Shown: piece by piece, positions 17,358-25,137 of the stretch
Layout: each line of letters starts with the position of its first letter
Numbering within the stretch: the first letter of the stretch is position 1
From: an uncultured Clostridia bacterium
GTDB lineage: Bacteria; Bacillota; Clostridia; Oscillospirales; Acutalibacteraceae
DNA: 64,000 nt
Assembly (NCBI GenBank): GCA_947628665.1
Contig: CANRAU010000008.1
Location: 20,792 to 84,791, forward strand
Reading direction: 5' to 3'
Notes under the pieces: model-generated
Seen by the model: only the letters and a program-made list of their open reading frames with translations
Databases searched by the model: none
What the model was told of the DNA's origin: nothing
Made by a program: the position numbers and the translations under genes

Positions 17358-18045
17358 TTCTCTCTTTCAAGGCTTGTTTGATTCCGATACCCTTTCGGTC
17401 ATTCCGATCACGGATTTTCTGCTTTGCATAGGGATTTCTCTGCTTGCGGGGCTGATCATGGCGTTTGGATATATGTACCGCACACGCTATACCAAGAGCT
17501 TTGTCGTCACGCTTGCACTTTTGCCTGCGGCCGTGTGTATCGTCATTATGATGGTCAATGGGAATGTCGGCGCGGGCGTGGCCGTTGCGGGCGCTTTCGG
17601 ACTGGTGCGTTTCCGCTCCGCCCCGGGGACGGCAAAAGAGATCGGCGCGCTGTTTTTGGCCATGGGCGCGGGGCTCATCGCGGGCATGGGCTATCTCGGC
17701 TTTGCGCTTTTGTTTACCGTGATCATGTGCGCGGTATTTATCCTTTACAATCGTTTGGATTTCGGCTCGAAGCGAAACGCCGCAAAATATAAAACCCTGC
17801 ATATCACCATACCCGAGGATTTGGATTACTCGGGCGTGTTTGACGATATTTTTGAGACCTTTACAACGACTTGCGAACTGGAACGGGTGAAGAGCACGAA
17901 CATGGGCAGTATGTTCCACCTGACCTATCAAATCTCCCTGCGCGACCCGCAGCGGGAGAAAGAAATGATCGATCAGCTTCGATGCAGAAACGGCAATTTG
18001 GAGATCACGGTTTCCAAGCAGGAAACGGCCGTGTCCGAATTATAA
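17350..18045 (+). CDS. DUF4956 membrane protein
   Basis: 231 residues. Four or so hydrophobic helices occupy residues 22-140, including the family signature VAGAFGLVRFRSAPGTAKEIG with its conserved RFR-S loop, then FLAMGAGLIAGMGYL. A soluble C-terminal domain of about 80 residues (KTLHITIPEDLDYSGVFDDI) follows and probably faces the cytoplasm. The family is found next to VTC-domain polymerases, so a membrane channel or anchoring partner for the polymer product is a reasonable inference. It overlaps the upstream VTC gene by 8 bp and is followed 15 bp later by the secreted beta-helix lipoprotein gene. Confidence 0.9.
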   Translation: MLDSLFQGLFDSDTLSVIPITDFLLCIGISLLAGLIMAFGYMYRTRYTKSFVVTLALLPAAVCIVIMMVNGNVGAGVAVAGAFGLVRFRSAPGTAKEIGALFLAMGAGLIAGMGYLGFALLFTVIMCAVFILYNRLDFGSKRNAAKYKTLHITIPEDLDYSGVFDDIFETFTTTCELERVKSTNMGSMFHLTYQISLRDPQREKEMIDQLRCRNGNLEITVSKQETAVSEL

Positions 18046-18060
18046 CAGGGGGGTTGCTTT

Positions 18061-19869
18061 ATGAAGCATATCGGAAGGGCTTTGGCGCTGATTTTAAGTT
18101 TTATCCTGCTTTTGTGCGCCTGTACGGTGCAAAAGGAGGATACGCCGTCTGAGACCGACACGTCATCCACCGCGCAAAGCGGCGTTTATGCGGAGGATGC
18201 AGATATGTTTTCCGCCCGTGATTACGAGATCGGATACGACGAAAGCAACAGCATCCAAATCAAGCTCAACGGCGACTCCGTATCCTGCGATTCCGATTCC
18301 GTTGCTATTTCCGATACGACCGTGACCATTCGGGACGAGGGGACGTATATTCTGTCGGGTACGCTTCGGAACGGACGCATTGTTGTCGACGCGGAAAAAA
18401 CCGATAAGCCGCAGTTGGTTCTAAACGGCGCTTCGATCCACTGCGAGACCTCTGCGCCGCTGTATGTGGCGCAGGCGGATAAAGTATTTGTCACTTTGCC
18501 GAAAGACAGCAAGAACACACTGTCAAACGGCGGTACTTTTACCGCCGTGGACGAGAACAACATTGACGCGGTGATTTTTTCCAAAGAGGATCTGACCTTG
18601 AACGGCGAGGGCAGCCTTACGGTCACTTCCCCTGCGGGACACGGAATTGTGTCCAAGGACGATCTTGTCTGCACAGGCGGGAATTATACGGTTAAGGCGG
18701 CGTCCCACGCATTAGATGCGAACGACAGCGTGCGGCTCAAAAACGCCGCATTTACGTTGGACGCGGGGAAAGATGGCATTCATGCGGAAAACACGGAGGA
18801 TACCGACCTCGGGTTTGTTTATATCGCAAGCGGTACGCTGCACGTCACAGCGGATGGGGACGGCATAAGCGCGGGCGCGTATATGCAGATCAAGGGCGGC
18901 AGTTTTTCGGTCGAGTCGGGCGGCGGAAGCGACGCCGCTGTAAAAAAGCAGACGACCGATCCCCGCACAGGCTCTGTAGGAAGACCCGACCGTTTCGGGA
19001 ATTCCGCTGCTTCCGACGCGGCGACAACCGATACCAGCGATGTAAGCGGCAAGGCGCTCAAGGCGACGGGGAATCTGCAAATCCGGGACGGCAGTTTTAC
19101 TTTGAATGCAGCGGACGATGCCGTACACGCCAACGCATCGATCACCGTGGACGGCGGTACTTTTCAAATCGCTACGGGCGACGATGGCTTCCATGCCGAC
19201 GAGACGTTGACCGTCCAAGCAGGCACGGTCGAGATCACGGAGAGCTACGAGGGACTGGAAGCGTTGAACCTGAATATCCAAGGCGGGGATATTCGGCTGA
19301 CTGCCGACGACGACGGATTAAATGCCGCAGGCGGAAAGGACGAAAGCGGTTTCGGCGGACCTCGCGGCAACGCGCAGCCCGACCGCGGAGGGATGGATAC
19401 CTTCGGCCCGGGCGGAAAAGGCGGAGCGGGCGGTTCTGCTTCCAACGGTACGATTTGCATTTCGGGCGGCACTTTGCAGATCACGGCATCGGGCGACGGC
19501 ATCGATGCAAACGGCTCTGTGACGATCTCGGGCGGCAATATCACTGTGTGCGGGCCGATGCAGGGGGATACCGCAACTTTGGATTTTGACGTCAGCGGCA
19601 CGATCACGGGCGGCACGTTTATCGGTACAGGCGCAGCCGGTATGGCGCAAACCTTCAGCGCTTCCGAGCAGGGCGTGCTCGCGGTGAACGTGGGCAGCCA
19701 GTCGGCAGGCACGCAAATCAAGCTGCAAGATAAGTCCGGCAAAACGCTTCTTTCCCATACGCCGCAGTTACCTTACACTGTGGTCATCCTCAGTACGCCC
19801 GACCTGAAAAGCGGTGAAACGTATACGCTTTCGGTGGGCTCGTCCTCCGCAGATTTTCAGGCAAGCTGA
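18061..19869 (+). CDS. Cthe_2159-type carbohydrate-binding beta-helix lipoprotein
   Basis: 602 residues, ribosome site AGGGGGG. The N-terminus has a lipoprotein signal (ALILSFILLLCAC, lipidation Cys about 20) then a Ser/Thr-rich linker. The rest is a parallel beta-helix with repeated Asp/Gly turns such as AADDAVHANASITVDGGTF, ATGDDGFHADETLTV and DDDGLNAAGG, characteristic of the Clostridium thermocellum Cthe_2159 family, which binds polygalacturonate and cellulose through calcium. Two insertions interrupt the helix: a charged stretch near 300-325 and a Gly-rich one near 420-460 (GKDESGFGGPRGNAQPDRGG). It closes the VTC-DUF4956 operon and is followed by an intrinsic terminator. A surface polymer-binding role is likely. 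Confidence 0.87.
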   Translation: MKHIGRALALILSFILLLCACTVQKEDTPSETDTSSTAQSGVYAEDADMFSARDYEIGYDESNSIQIKLNGDSVSCDSDSVAISDTTVTIRDEGTYILSGTLRNGRIVVDAEKTDKPQLVLNGASIHCETSAPLYVAQADKVFVTLPKDSKNTLSNGGTFTAVDENNIDAVIFSKEDLTLNGEGSLTVTSPAGHGIVSKDDLVCTGGNYTVKAASHALDANDSVRLKNAAFTLDAGKDGIHAENTEDTDLGFVYIASGTLHVTADGDGISAGAYMQIKGGSFSVESGGGSDAAVKKQTTDPRTGSVGRPDRFGNSAASDAATTDTSDVSGKALKATGNLQIRDGSFTLNAADDAVHANASITVDGGTFQIATGDDGFHADETLTVQAGTVEITESYEGLEALNLNIQGGDIRLTADDDGLNAAGGKDESGFGGPRGNAQPDRGGMDTFGPGGKGGAGGSASNGTICISGGTLQITASGDGIDANGSVTISGGNITVCGPMQGDTATLDFDVSGTITGGTFIGTGAAGMAQTFSASEQGVLAVNVGSQSAGTQIKLQDKSGKTLLSHTPQLPYTVVILSTPDLKSGETYTLSVGSSSADFQAS

Positions 19870-19927
19870 CCGTTTTTATGCAATCGGCGGCTAAAAACAT
19901 TGCCGACAAAGAAAATATATACCCTTT

Positions 19928-19959
19928 AGGCCGTTGAGATCGCTCGGCGGCCTTTTTTT
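19928..19959 (+). terminator. intrinsic terminator of the VTC operon
   Basis: Stem AGGCCG/CGGCCT (19928-19933, 19948-19953) with seven T following. Confidence 0.82.
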
Positions 19960-19984
19960 GTGTGCAAAGCCCCGGCCAAAAGGG

Positions 19985-20013
19985 TAGACAGCGCAGGAAA
20001 ACTTTGCTAAAAT
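19985..20013 (+). promoter_or_regulatory. sigma-A promoter for the GH43 gene
   Basis: TAGACA (19985-19990), 17-bp spacer, TAAAAT (20008-20013); each hexamer differs from consensus by one base. It lies 39 bp before the GH43 ATG. Confidence 0.72.
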
Positions 20014-20052
20014 GGATTTACAATGCAATCCATACGAAAAAGGAGCAGATAT

Positions 20053-21723
20053 ATGAAAAAGATCGTCCTGTGCGTCGTCGTCCTGCTCGTGGTCGGCGTC
20101 GGCGTGTTTTTCGCCGCAGAACTCCGCTCCCCGAAAACCGAGGCCATGCAACGGGAAACAACAGGGGAAGTTTCAAGCCGTTTGGACGCGGTGCGCACAT
20201 CCGTACATGACCCGTCCATCCTTAAAGCGGACGGGAAATATTACATTTTCGGCTCGCATATTGCCGTGGGCAGATCGGACGATCTGATCGCGTGGGGCGA
20301 GTTGATCGCGGGCGTGAGCGATCAAAACACGCTGCTCGTACCGCAGGGCAAAACGCTGCGGGAAGTTCTCGCCGAGCCGCTTGCGTGGACGGACGCCTAT
20401 CAAAAACGCGAAAAGTATGATGATGAAAAATGGGAGACCAATGTATGGGCGCCCTGCGTAATCTATAACGAAGCCATGGGCAAATACTGCTATTACGCCT
20501 GTTCCTCCGTGTTCGGCACGCCCTCGTCGGTGATTTGGTTTGCGACCGCCGACCGGGTCGAGGGACCGTACACCTACGAGAAAAGTCTTGTGTATTCGGG
20601 CTTTGATAAGCGCGAAAATCTGCTCGGCCGCCCGAAGCTCCCCACGCATTATGCGTTTACGAACATCAGCGACTTGATCGAGGCGGGCGTTTTCACGAAA
20701 GAAGAGGTCGAAGCGCAAAACTGGTTCGCCGAGAACGGCGGCTACAACTTCACTTATGGGCAGTATCCGAACTGCATCGATCCCGCGCTGTTCTATGACG
20801 CGGACGGTAGACTTTGGATGACGTACGGCTCTTACTCTGGCGGTATTTACATTATGCCGCTGATTGCCGAAACGGGTATGCCCGATTACGCCTATATGCG
20901 AAATACCGAAGGCTACGATATGTATTTCGGCAAACAGATCGCCAAAACCAACGAAGAGACCAACGGCTCGGGCGAAGGGCCGTATATCACCTATGACAAG
21001 GCGAACGGATATTATTATTTTTATCTGACCTACGGCGGGCTGGGCGCGCTGGACAGATACCAGATCCGCGTCTACAGAAGCAAATCGCCCGACGGGGACT
21101 ATACCGATGCGGCGGGCAACAGTGCGCTCAAAATGCAGAACACGGGCTTGTTGCTTTTCGGAAACTACCAATTTGCCGAAAACCAAAACGCCTATCTTTC
21201 GGGTGGCCATTCCTCGTCCTTTGTGGATGACGACGGCAAAATGTACCAAATCTATCATACCCGCTTTAACGACGGCGAGGGCGGCTATTTCGAAAACAGG
21301 GTGCATTTGATGGCGGTCAATACGGACGGCTGGCCGGTCATGCTGCCGCTTACATACAACGGCGAGACGATCGCCAAAGAGGGCTATACGGCAGAGGAAA
21401 TTTGCGGCGCATATGAATGGATTCTCCATACGCCCGAGGTACTCAAAACCGATACGGTATACAGTTGGGAGAATGTCGGAGAGATCATCCGTACCCCTGT
21501 CGATATCGTCCTCACCAAAGACGGTACGGTCACGAAAAACGGCAAGACCTGCGGGAATTGGTCGGTAACGGCAGGAACGCCGTATATCACGCTCACCGTG
21601 GAGGGCGGCGTTTACAGGGGCGTGTTATGCGAGCAGACGAGAGAAAACGACGCGCAGTCGAAAACCCTGACCTTCGCCGCGTGCGCCGACAACAACACGA
21701 CCGTTTGGGGCGTGAAAAAGTAA
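20053..21723 (+). CDS. glycoside hydrolase family 43, endo-arabinanase-like
   Basis: 556 residues from the ATG at 20053, which has AAAGGAG upstream; the in-frame ATG at 20023 has no ribosome site. An N-terminal hydrophobic segment (IVLCVVVLLVVGVGVFFAAE) exports and perhaps anchors the protein. Five-bladed propeller catalytic residues: Asp53 in SVHDPSIL (base), Asp about 242 in NCIDPALFYDADGRLWM (pKa modulator) and Glu about 307 in GSGEGPYITYD (acid). The length and a C-terminal beta domain (INGTVTKNG-like region with TVTKNGKTCGNW) match GH43 arabinan endo-1,5-alpha-L-arabinosidases with their extra beta-sandwich. With the GH28-like, GH5 and Cthe_2159 proteins, it suggests attack on pectic side chains and plant cell wall. 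Confidence 0.9.
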   Translation: MKKIVLCVVVLLVVGVGVFFAAELRSPKTEAMQRETTGEVSSRLDAVRTSVHDPSILKADGKYYIFGSHIAVGRSDDLIAWGELIAGVSDQNTLLVPQGKTLREVLAEPLAWTDAYQKREKYDDEKWETNVWAPCVIYNEAMGKYCYYACSSVFGTPSSVIWFATADRVEGPYTYEKSLVYSGFDKRENLLGRPKLPTHYAFTNISDLIEAGVFTKEEVEAQNWFAENGGYNFTYGQYPNCIDPALFYDADGRLWMTYGSYSGGIYIMPLIAETGMPDYAYMRNTEGYDMYFGKQIAKTNEETNGSGEGPYITYDKANGYYYFYLTYGGLGALDRYQIRVYRSKSPDGDYTDAAGNSALKMQNTGLLLFGNYQFAENQNAYLSGGHSSSFVDDDGKMYQIYHTRFNDGEGGYFENRVHLMAVNTDGWPVMLPLTYNGETIAKEGYTAEEICGAYEWILHTPEVLKTDTVYSWENVGEIIRTPVDIVLTKDGTVTKNGKTCGNWSVTAGTPYITLTVEGGVYRGVLCEQTRENDAQSKTLTFAACADNNTTVWGVKK

Positions 21724-21735
21724 AATTTTGTCCTT

Positions 21736-21774
21736 CCCGCGCCGACAGGCGCGGGGCTCAGCAAGCTGATTTTA
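21736..21774 (+). terminator. paired hairpins after GH43
   Basis: CCCGCGCC/GGCGCGGG (21736-21755) followed at once by TCAGC/GCTGA (21758-21769) and TTTTA. The short U-run suggests partial termination, so some read-through into the GH5 gene 91 bp from GH43 is expected. Confidence 0.55.
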
Positions 21775-21814
21775 TAAAATACAGTGCAATCGACGACGGA
21801 AAGGAACGCACCGC

Positions 21815-23185
21815 ATGAAAAAACTTCTGCTTCGAGTTTTGACTTTGGCATTGAGCGTATATTTCGGGTTTGGATGCTGTTTAACGGCATTTGCCGAAAA
21901 CGCACGATCCGCCGCACAGCCGTCACCTCAGGGCGTTACGGGCGATTTTGATACGGCGAAAACCGCCATGCAGATCGCGTCGGAAATGCAGATCGGCTGG
22001 AATTTGGGCAATACGCTGGATGCCACGGACGGTTCGGGAACGGACTGTGAAACCGCATGGGGCAATCCGAAAACCACCGAGCAAATGATCCTCGACGTTA
22101 AGGCCATGGGGTTTCATACCATCCGCATTCCCGTTTCGTGGGGCGTACACGCAGACGCAGAGGGCAATGTAGACCCTGTTTGGATGGCGCGCGTCAAGGA
22201 GGTCGTGGATTATGCGTATCAAAACGATCTATATGTGATCCTTAATTCCCACCACGACAATTCCTTTTACGACGTTGGCGGCTGTGTTTCGCAGGCGGAA
22301 ACCTTTGCGGCGAGCAAGCGGAAAATGGCCGCGCTTTGGACGCAGATCGCCGAGACTTTCAAGGATTACGACGAGCGATTGGTGTTTGAGACCATGAACG
22401 AGCCGCGCACCGCGGGCAGTGAAAAGGAATGGACAGGCGGAACAAAGCGGGAGCGCGAAATTATATATGGTCTCAACTGTGCGATCGTGGAGGCGATCCG
22501 CGCCACGGGCGGCAATAACGCCTACCGTTCGATTATGATGCCCACGTATGCGGCGACGTCGATGTCCGGCGTTTTGCGCGATATGCAGCTACCCGACGAC
22601 GACAGGATCATCGTTTCCGTACACGCCTATTTGCCGTATGCGTTCGCCATGGACGCCAACGGTTCGTCCGAATTCACGGCTAAGGATCAAAAAGAGCTGG
22701 ATACGTTTTTTACCGACCTCAACCGCATTTTTATCCGCAAGGGGATTCCCGTTGTGATCGGCGAATTCGGGGCGACCAACAAGGGGAATACGGACGCTCG
22801 CCGCGCGTGGGCGGAATACTATATAAAAGGCGCGGGACAGTATGGGATTCCCTGTGTCGTATGGGATAATAACATCGGTACGAACACGGGCGCGGAATGC
22901 TTCGGCCTGTATGACAGACAATCGGGGAATTGGGTGTTCCCCGAACTTGCAGAGTCCATGGTAAAGGCCGCAGGCATTTTCGCCGATTCCACCGATGCCG
23001 CCGATCCAACCGATCCCACCGATGTCGCCGATCCCTCTGCTCCCGCAGAACAGACGACGGAAAATACCCGACAGCCGATTTTGGTTGTCAGCATCACAGC
23101 GATCCTTTTGACGGCGCTCGCCATTCTCATCGGCATTTGCATACGTGCAAAACGCAAACGGCAAAAGAACGTGACGTCCCGTTAA
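21815..23185 (+). CDS. membrane-anchored GH5 endoglucanase
   Basis: 456 residues. Signal peptide about 1-28 (ending LTAFAE), catalytic TIM barrel about 45-385 and a C-terminal membrane helix about 415-440 (QPILVVSITAILLTALAILI) with an RAKRKRQKN stop-transfer tail. Between barrel and helix lies a DPTDPTDVADPS spacer. GH5 residues are clear: WNLGNTLDA near the start, HHDNSF around residue 150, the acid/base Glu about 196 in ETMNEPR, HAYLPYAF, the nucleophile Glu about 316 in VVIGEFGATNKG and WDNNIGT. No sortase motif is present, so attachment is by the membrane helix. The most likely activity is endo-beta-1,4-glucanase; related xyloglucanase or mannanase activities cannot be excluded. Confidence 0.92.
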   Translation: MKKLLLRVLTLALSVYFGFGCCLTAFAENARSAAQPSPQGVTGDFDTAKTAMQIASEMQIGWNLGNTLDATDGSGTDCETAWGNPKTTEQMILDVKAMGFHTIRIPVSWGVHADAEGNVDPVWMARVKEVVDYAYQNDLYVILNSHHDNSFYDVGGCVSQAETFAASKRKMAALWTQIAETFKDYDERLVFETMNEPRTAGSEKEWTGGTKREREIIYGLNCAIVEAIRATGGNNAYRSIMMPTYAATSMSGVLRDMQLPDDDRIIVSVHAYLPYAFAMDANGSSEFTAKDQKELDTFFTDLNRIFIRKGIPVVIGEFGATNKGNTDARRAWAEYYIKGAGQYGIPCVVWDNNIGTNTGAECFGLYDRQSGNWVFPELAESMVKAAGIFADSTDAADPTDPTDVADPSAPAEQTTENTRQPILVVSITAILLTALAILIGICIRAKRKRQKNVTSR

Positions 23186-23258
23186 ACGCCGGGCGGAAAT
23201 CCCGTTCGTCGTGTACGGTCGACAGCCCCGCTTTGGAATCCACGGCGGGAGATTGATG

Positions 23259-23287
23259 TTGACTTTGCAAAGGGGATTTGCTATAAT
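23259..23287 (+). promoter_or_regulatory. near-consensus sigma-A promoter for an RNA gene
   Basis: TTGACT (23259-23264), 17-bp spacer, TATAAT (23282-23287). Transcription would start near 23294, well upstream of the next protein start at 23724. Confidence 0.88.
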
Positions 23288-23293
23288 ATATGA

Positions 23294-23559
23294 AATTTCA
23301 GGGGCGAATAAGTTCGATTTTTGTTTGTTCCTCTTTTTTAGGGAATCGGCGCGAAGGAGACTTCCTGGCGCGTTACGCCTCTGTAAATTGCGCCGATGGC
23401 AAGGCTTTTCGAGGAATCGCGTAAGCGATACGCTTGACCGGGCAGCGCCGCAGTTGCATTCTCTGTTGCCCGGGGCGGTGCGCCAATAAGACCATAGGTT
23501 GATTCCTGCGGCAGTACAGGCGGTCGGCGCGGTGCACATCGCGGTCTTGACCGCCTTTT
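23294..23559 (+). ncRNA. candidate free-standing structured RNA of about 265 nt, family not recognised
   Basis: The segment is bounded by a strong promoter and an intrinsic terminator and has no credible reading frame. It folds on paper into a multibranch: GGAATC (23342-23347) pairs with GATTCC (23501-23506) and encloses CGGCGC/GCGCCG (arms at about 23346-23351 and 23391-23396; ATCGGCGC and GCGCCGAT pair over eight bases if the outer stem yields), two small hairpins within it (AGGA/TCCT, GGCG/CGCC), ATCGC/GCGAT (about 23416-23429) and CCGGGCA/TGCCCGG (about 23438-23473). I compared it by eye with 6S, tmRNA, RNase P, SRP and common riboswitches and found no match. It may also act as a long leader for the flippase operon. 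Confidence 0.5.
23518..23559 (+). terminator. intrinsic terminator of the candidate RNA
   Basis: AGGCGGTC (23518-23525) pairs with GACCGCCT (23549-23556), with an inner CGCG/CGCG stem, and TTTT follows. A further hairpin GAGCC/GGCTC with TTT lies at about 23634-23674. Confidence 0.7.
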
Positions 23560-23723
23560 CCTATCCTTGCAAAGCGCGGCAAAAGTCGATGCCGCTCATG
23601 CCGACGGACAGATCGACGGAAATATCCCTTTGGAGAGCCTTTGTGGGGTCTTACGCGGCTTTTTGGTGGCTCTTTCGGGGGAACGGACGGCCATTCTGCA
23701 AAAACTGGAGAATGAATCACGCT

Positions 23724-25124
23724 ATGGAAAAAGAAAACAAGCGTCTCAATCAGGTTGCGTTTTTTAATATGCTCGGCCCGATTCTGCTTAACGGCATCAG
23801 CTTTTTCACCATCCCGATTTTCACGCGGCTGTTGGGTACGGATAACTACGGAATGTACACCGTCTACAATTCCTATCAGAGCCTGTTGGTGATTTTTATG
23901 GGCCTGCAAACGCAGGCCATCGTCGCCCCGACCAGCGTTTATTATGAGGGCAAAAAACGGGATCGCTGCTTCTCCAACGCCCTGTGCATTTCCCTGTGCG
24001 CCTGCGCGGTGTTTGCATTGCTGTGCGCCGTCTTTATGCCGTACATTACCGCTTTTTCCGGCTTTTCCTCCCGCATCGTATGGCTGATGCTGGCGCACAC
24101 GACCGGCATGGTGGGCGTACAGTGGGCGTTGTTCAAGTTTTCCTATGATCGGCAGGCAAAAACCAACTTTGCCCTGTCTACCTCCATCGCGGTGTGCAGT
24201 GTGCTGCTGTCGCTTCTGCTTATCAAAGTCGTTCTGCGGGAGCAGCAGCCGTATATCGGGTATGTGCTTGGCCACGCAGTACCGTATATTTTGGTCGGCG
24301 TGGTGATGTTTGCCTATTTCCTGCGCAAGGGCAGGAGCTATTTTTCCAAAGCGGAATGGAAATTCTGCCTGGGTCTGTGCCTGCCCCTGATTTTTCACGC
24401 GCTCTCCAACACGCTGCTGCACCAGTGCGACAAGATCATGGTGCAGAAAATGATGGACGAGTCCTCTGCCGGGATCTACGGCTTTGCCGTTACCTTTGCC
24501 AACGTACTCAATATTATCTATACGACCCTGAACACCACTTGGGTGCCGTTTTATCATGACGACGTCAAGGCGGGGGACATGGAGCGCCTGCGCCGCAAGA
24601 CGAACAATTATGTGTTCCTGTTCACGGGGCTGACCATCGGCTTTATCATGATGATGCCGGAAGTGGTCAAGCAGTTCGTCCAGGAGGATTTCTGGCCGTC
24701 CATACAGCTGATCCCTCTGCTGTCGGTCGGGATTTATTTTGTGTTCCTGTACAGCTTTCCGGTCAATTTCGAGTTTTATTATCGTCGAACCAAAAATATC
24801 GCCATGGGTACTTCCATGGCCTGTTTGGCCAACGTGGCGCTCAATTTTCTGCTGATTCGTCGGTTCGGCATGATCGGCGCGGCGACGGCGACGCTGCTCG
24901 CCTATGTGCTGCTGTACGTCTTCCACCTGATTATGGCAAAATGGGTGATTCGCGAGACCTATCATTACCCTTATCGCTTTTTCCATGTCTATATGCTCAT
25001 CGTGTTGGGCATGGGCGGCCTGTTCTATCTGCTGGTCGACCATCCGTTGGTGCGCTGGTCTATCGCGGCGGTGACGGCGGCGCTGATGCTGATTCGCGTA
25101 TGGCGCAACAAATCGATTTTCTGA
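23724..25124 (+). CDS. polysaccharide flippase (Wzx/MATE-like, oligosaccharide export)
   Basis: 466 residues from the ATG at 23724 (MEKENKRLNQ); GGAG lies 13 bases upstream. The ATG at 23712 is only one base from that site and is less likely, and the longer frame from 23499 runs into the RNA terminator. About 12-14 membrane helices follow the pattern of the MOP superfamily: NQVAFFNMLGPILLNGISFF, then FTIPIFTRLLGTDNYGMYTVYNSY, and later CDKIMVQKMMDESSAGIYGFA. It should flip an undecaprenyl-linked oligosaccharide outward. It is the first gene of a tight operon with the nonulosonate genes, so the repeat unit probably contains a sialic-acid-like sugar. Confidence 0.9.
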   Translation: MEKENKRLNQVAFFNMLGPILLNGISFFTIPIFTRLLGTDNYGMYTVYNSYQSLLVIFMGLQTQAIVAPTSVYYEGKKRDRCFSNALCISLCACAVFALLCAVFMPYITAFSGFSSRIVWLMLAHTTGMVGVQWALFKFSYDRQAKTNFALSTSIAVCSVLLSLLLIKVVLREQQPYIGYVLGHAVPYILVGVVMFAYFLRKGRSYFSKAEWKFCLGLCLPLIFHALSNTLLHQCDKIMVQKMMDESSAGIYGFAVTFANVLNIIYTTLNTTWVPFYHDDVKAGDMERLRRKTNNYVFLFTGLTIGFIMMMPEVVKQFVQEDFWPSIQLIPLLSVGIYFVFLYSFPVNFEFYYRRTKNIAMGTSMACLANVALNFLLIRRFGMIGAATATLLAYVLLYVFHLIMAKWVIRETYHYPYRFFHVYMLIVLGMGGLFYLLVDHPLVRWSIAAVTAALMLIRVWRNKSIF

Positions 25125-25137
25125 AAGGACTGATCTC

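Noticed and set aside
23294..23559. Identification of the structured RNA as 6S RNA
   Set aside because: The 5' and 3' ends do not form the long closing stem and central bubble of 6S RNA; the fold appears multibranched.
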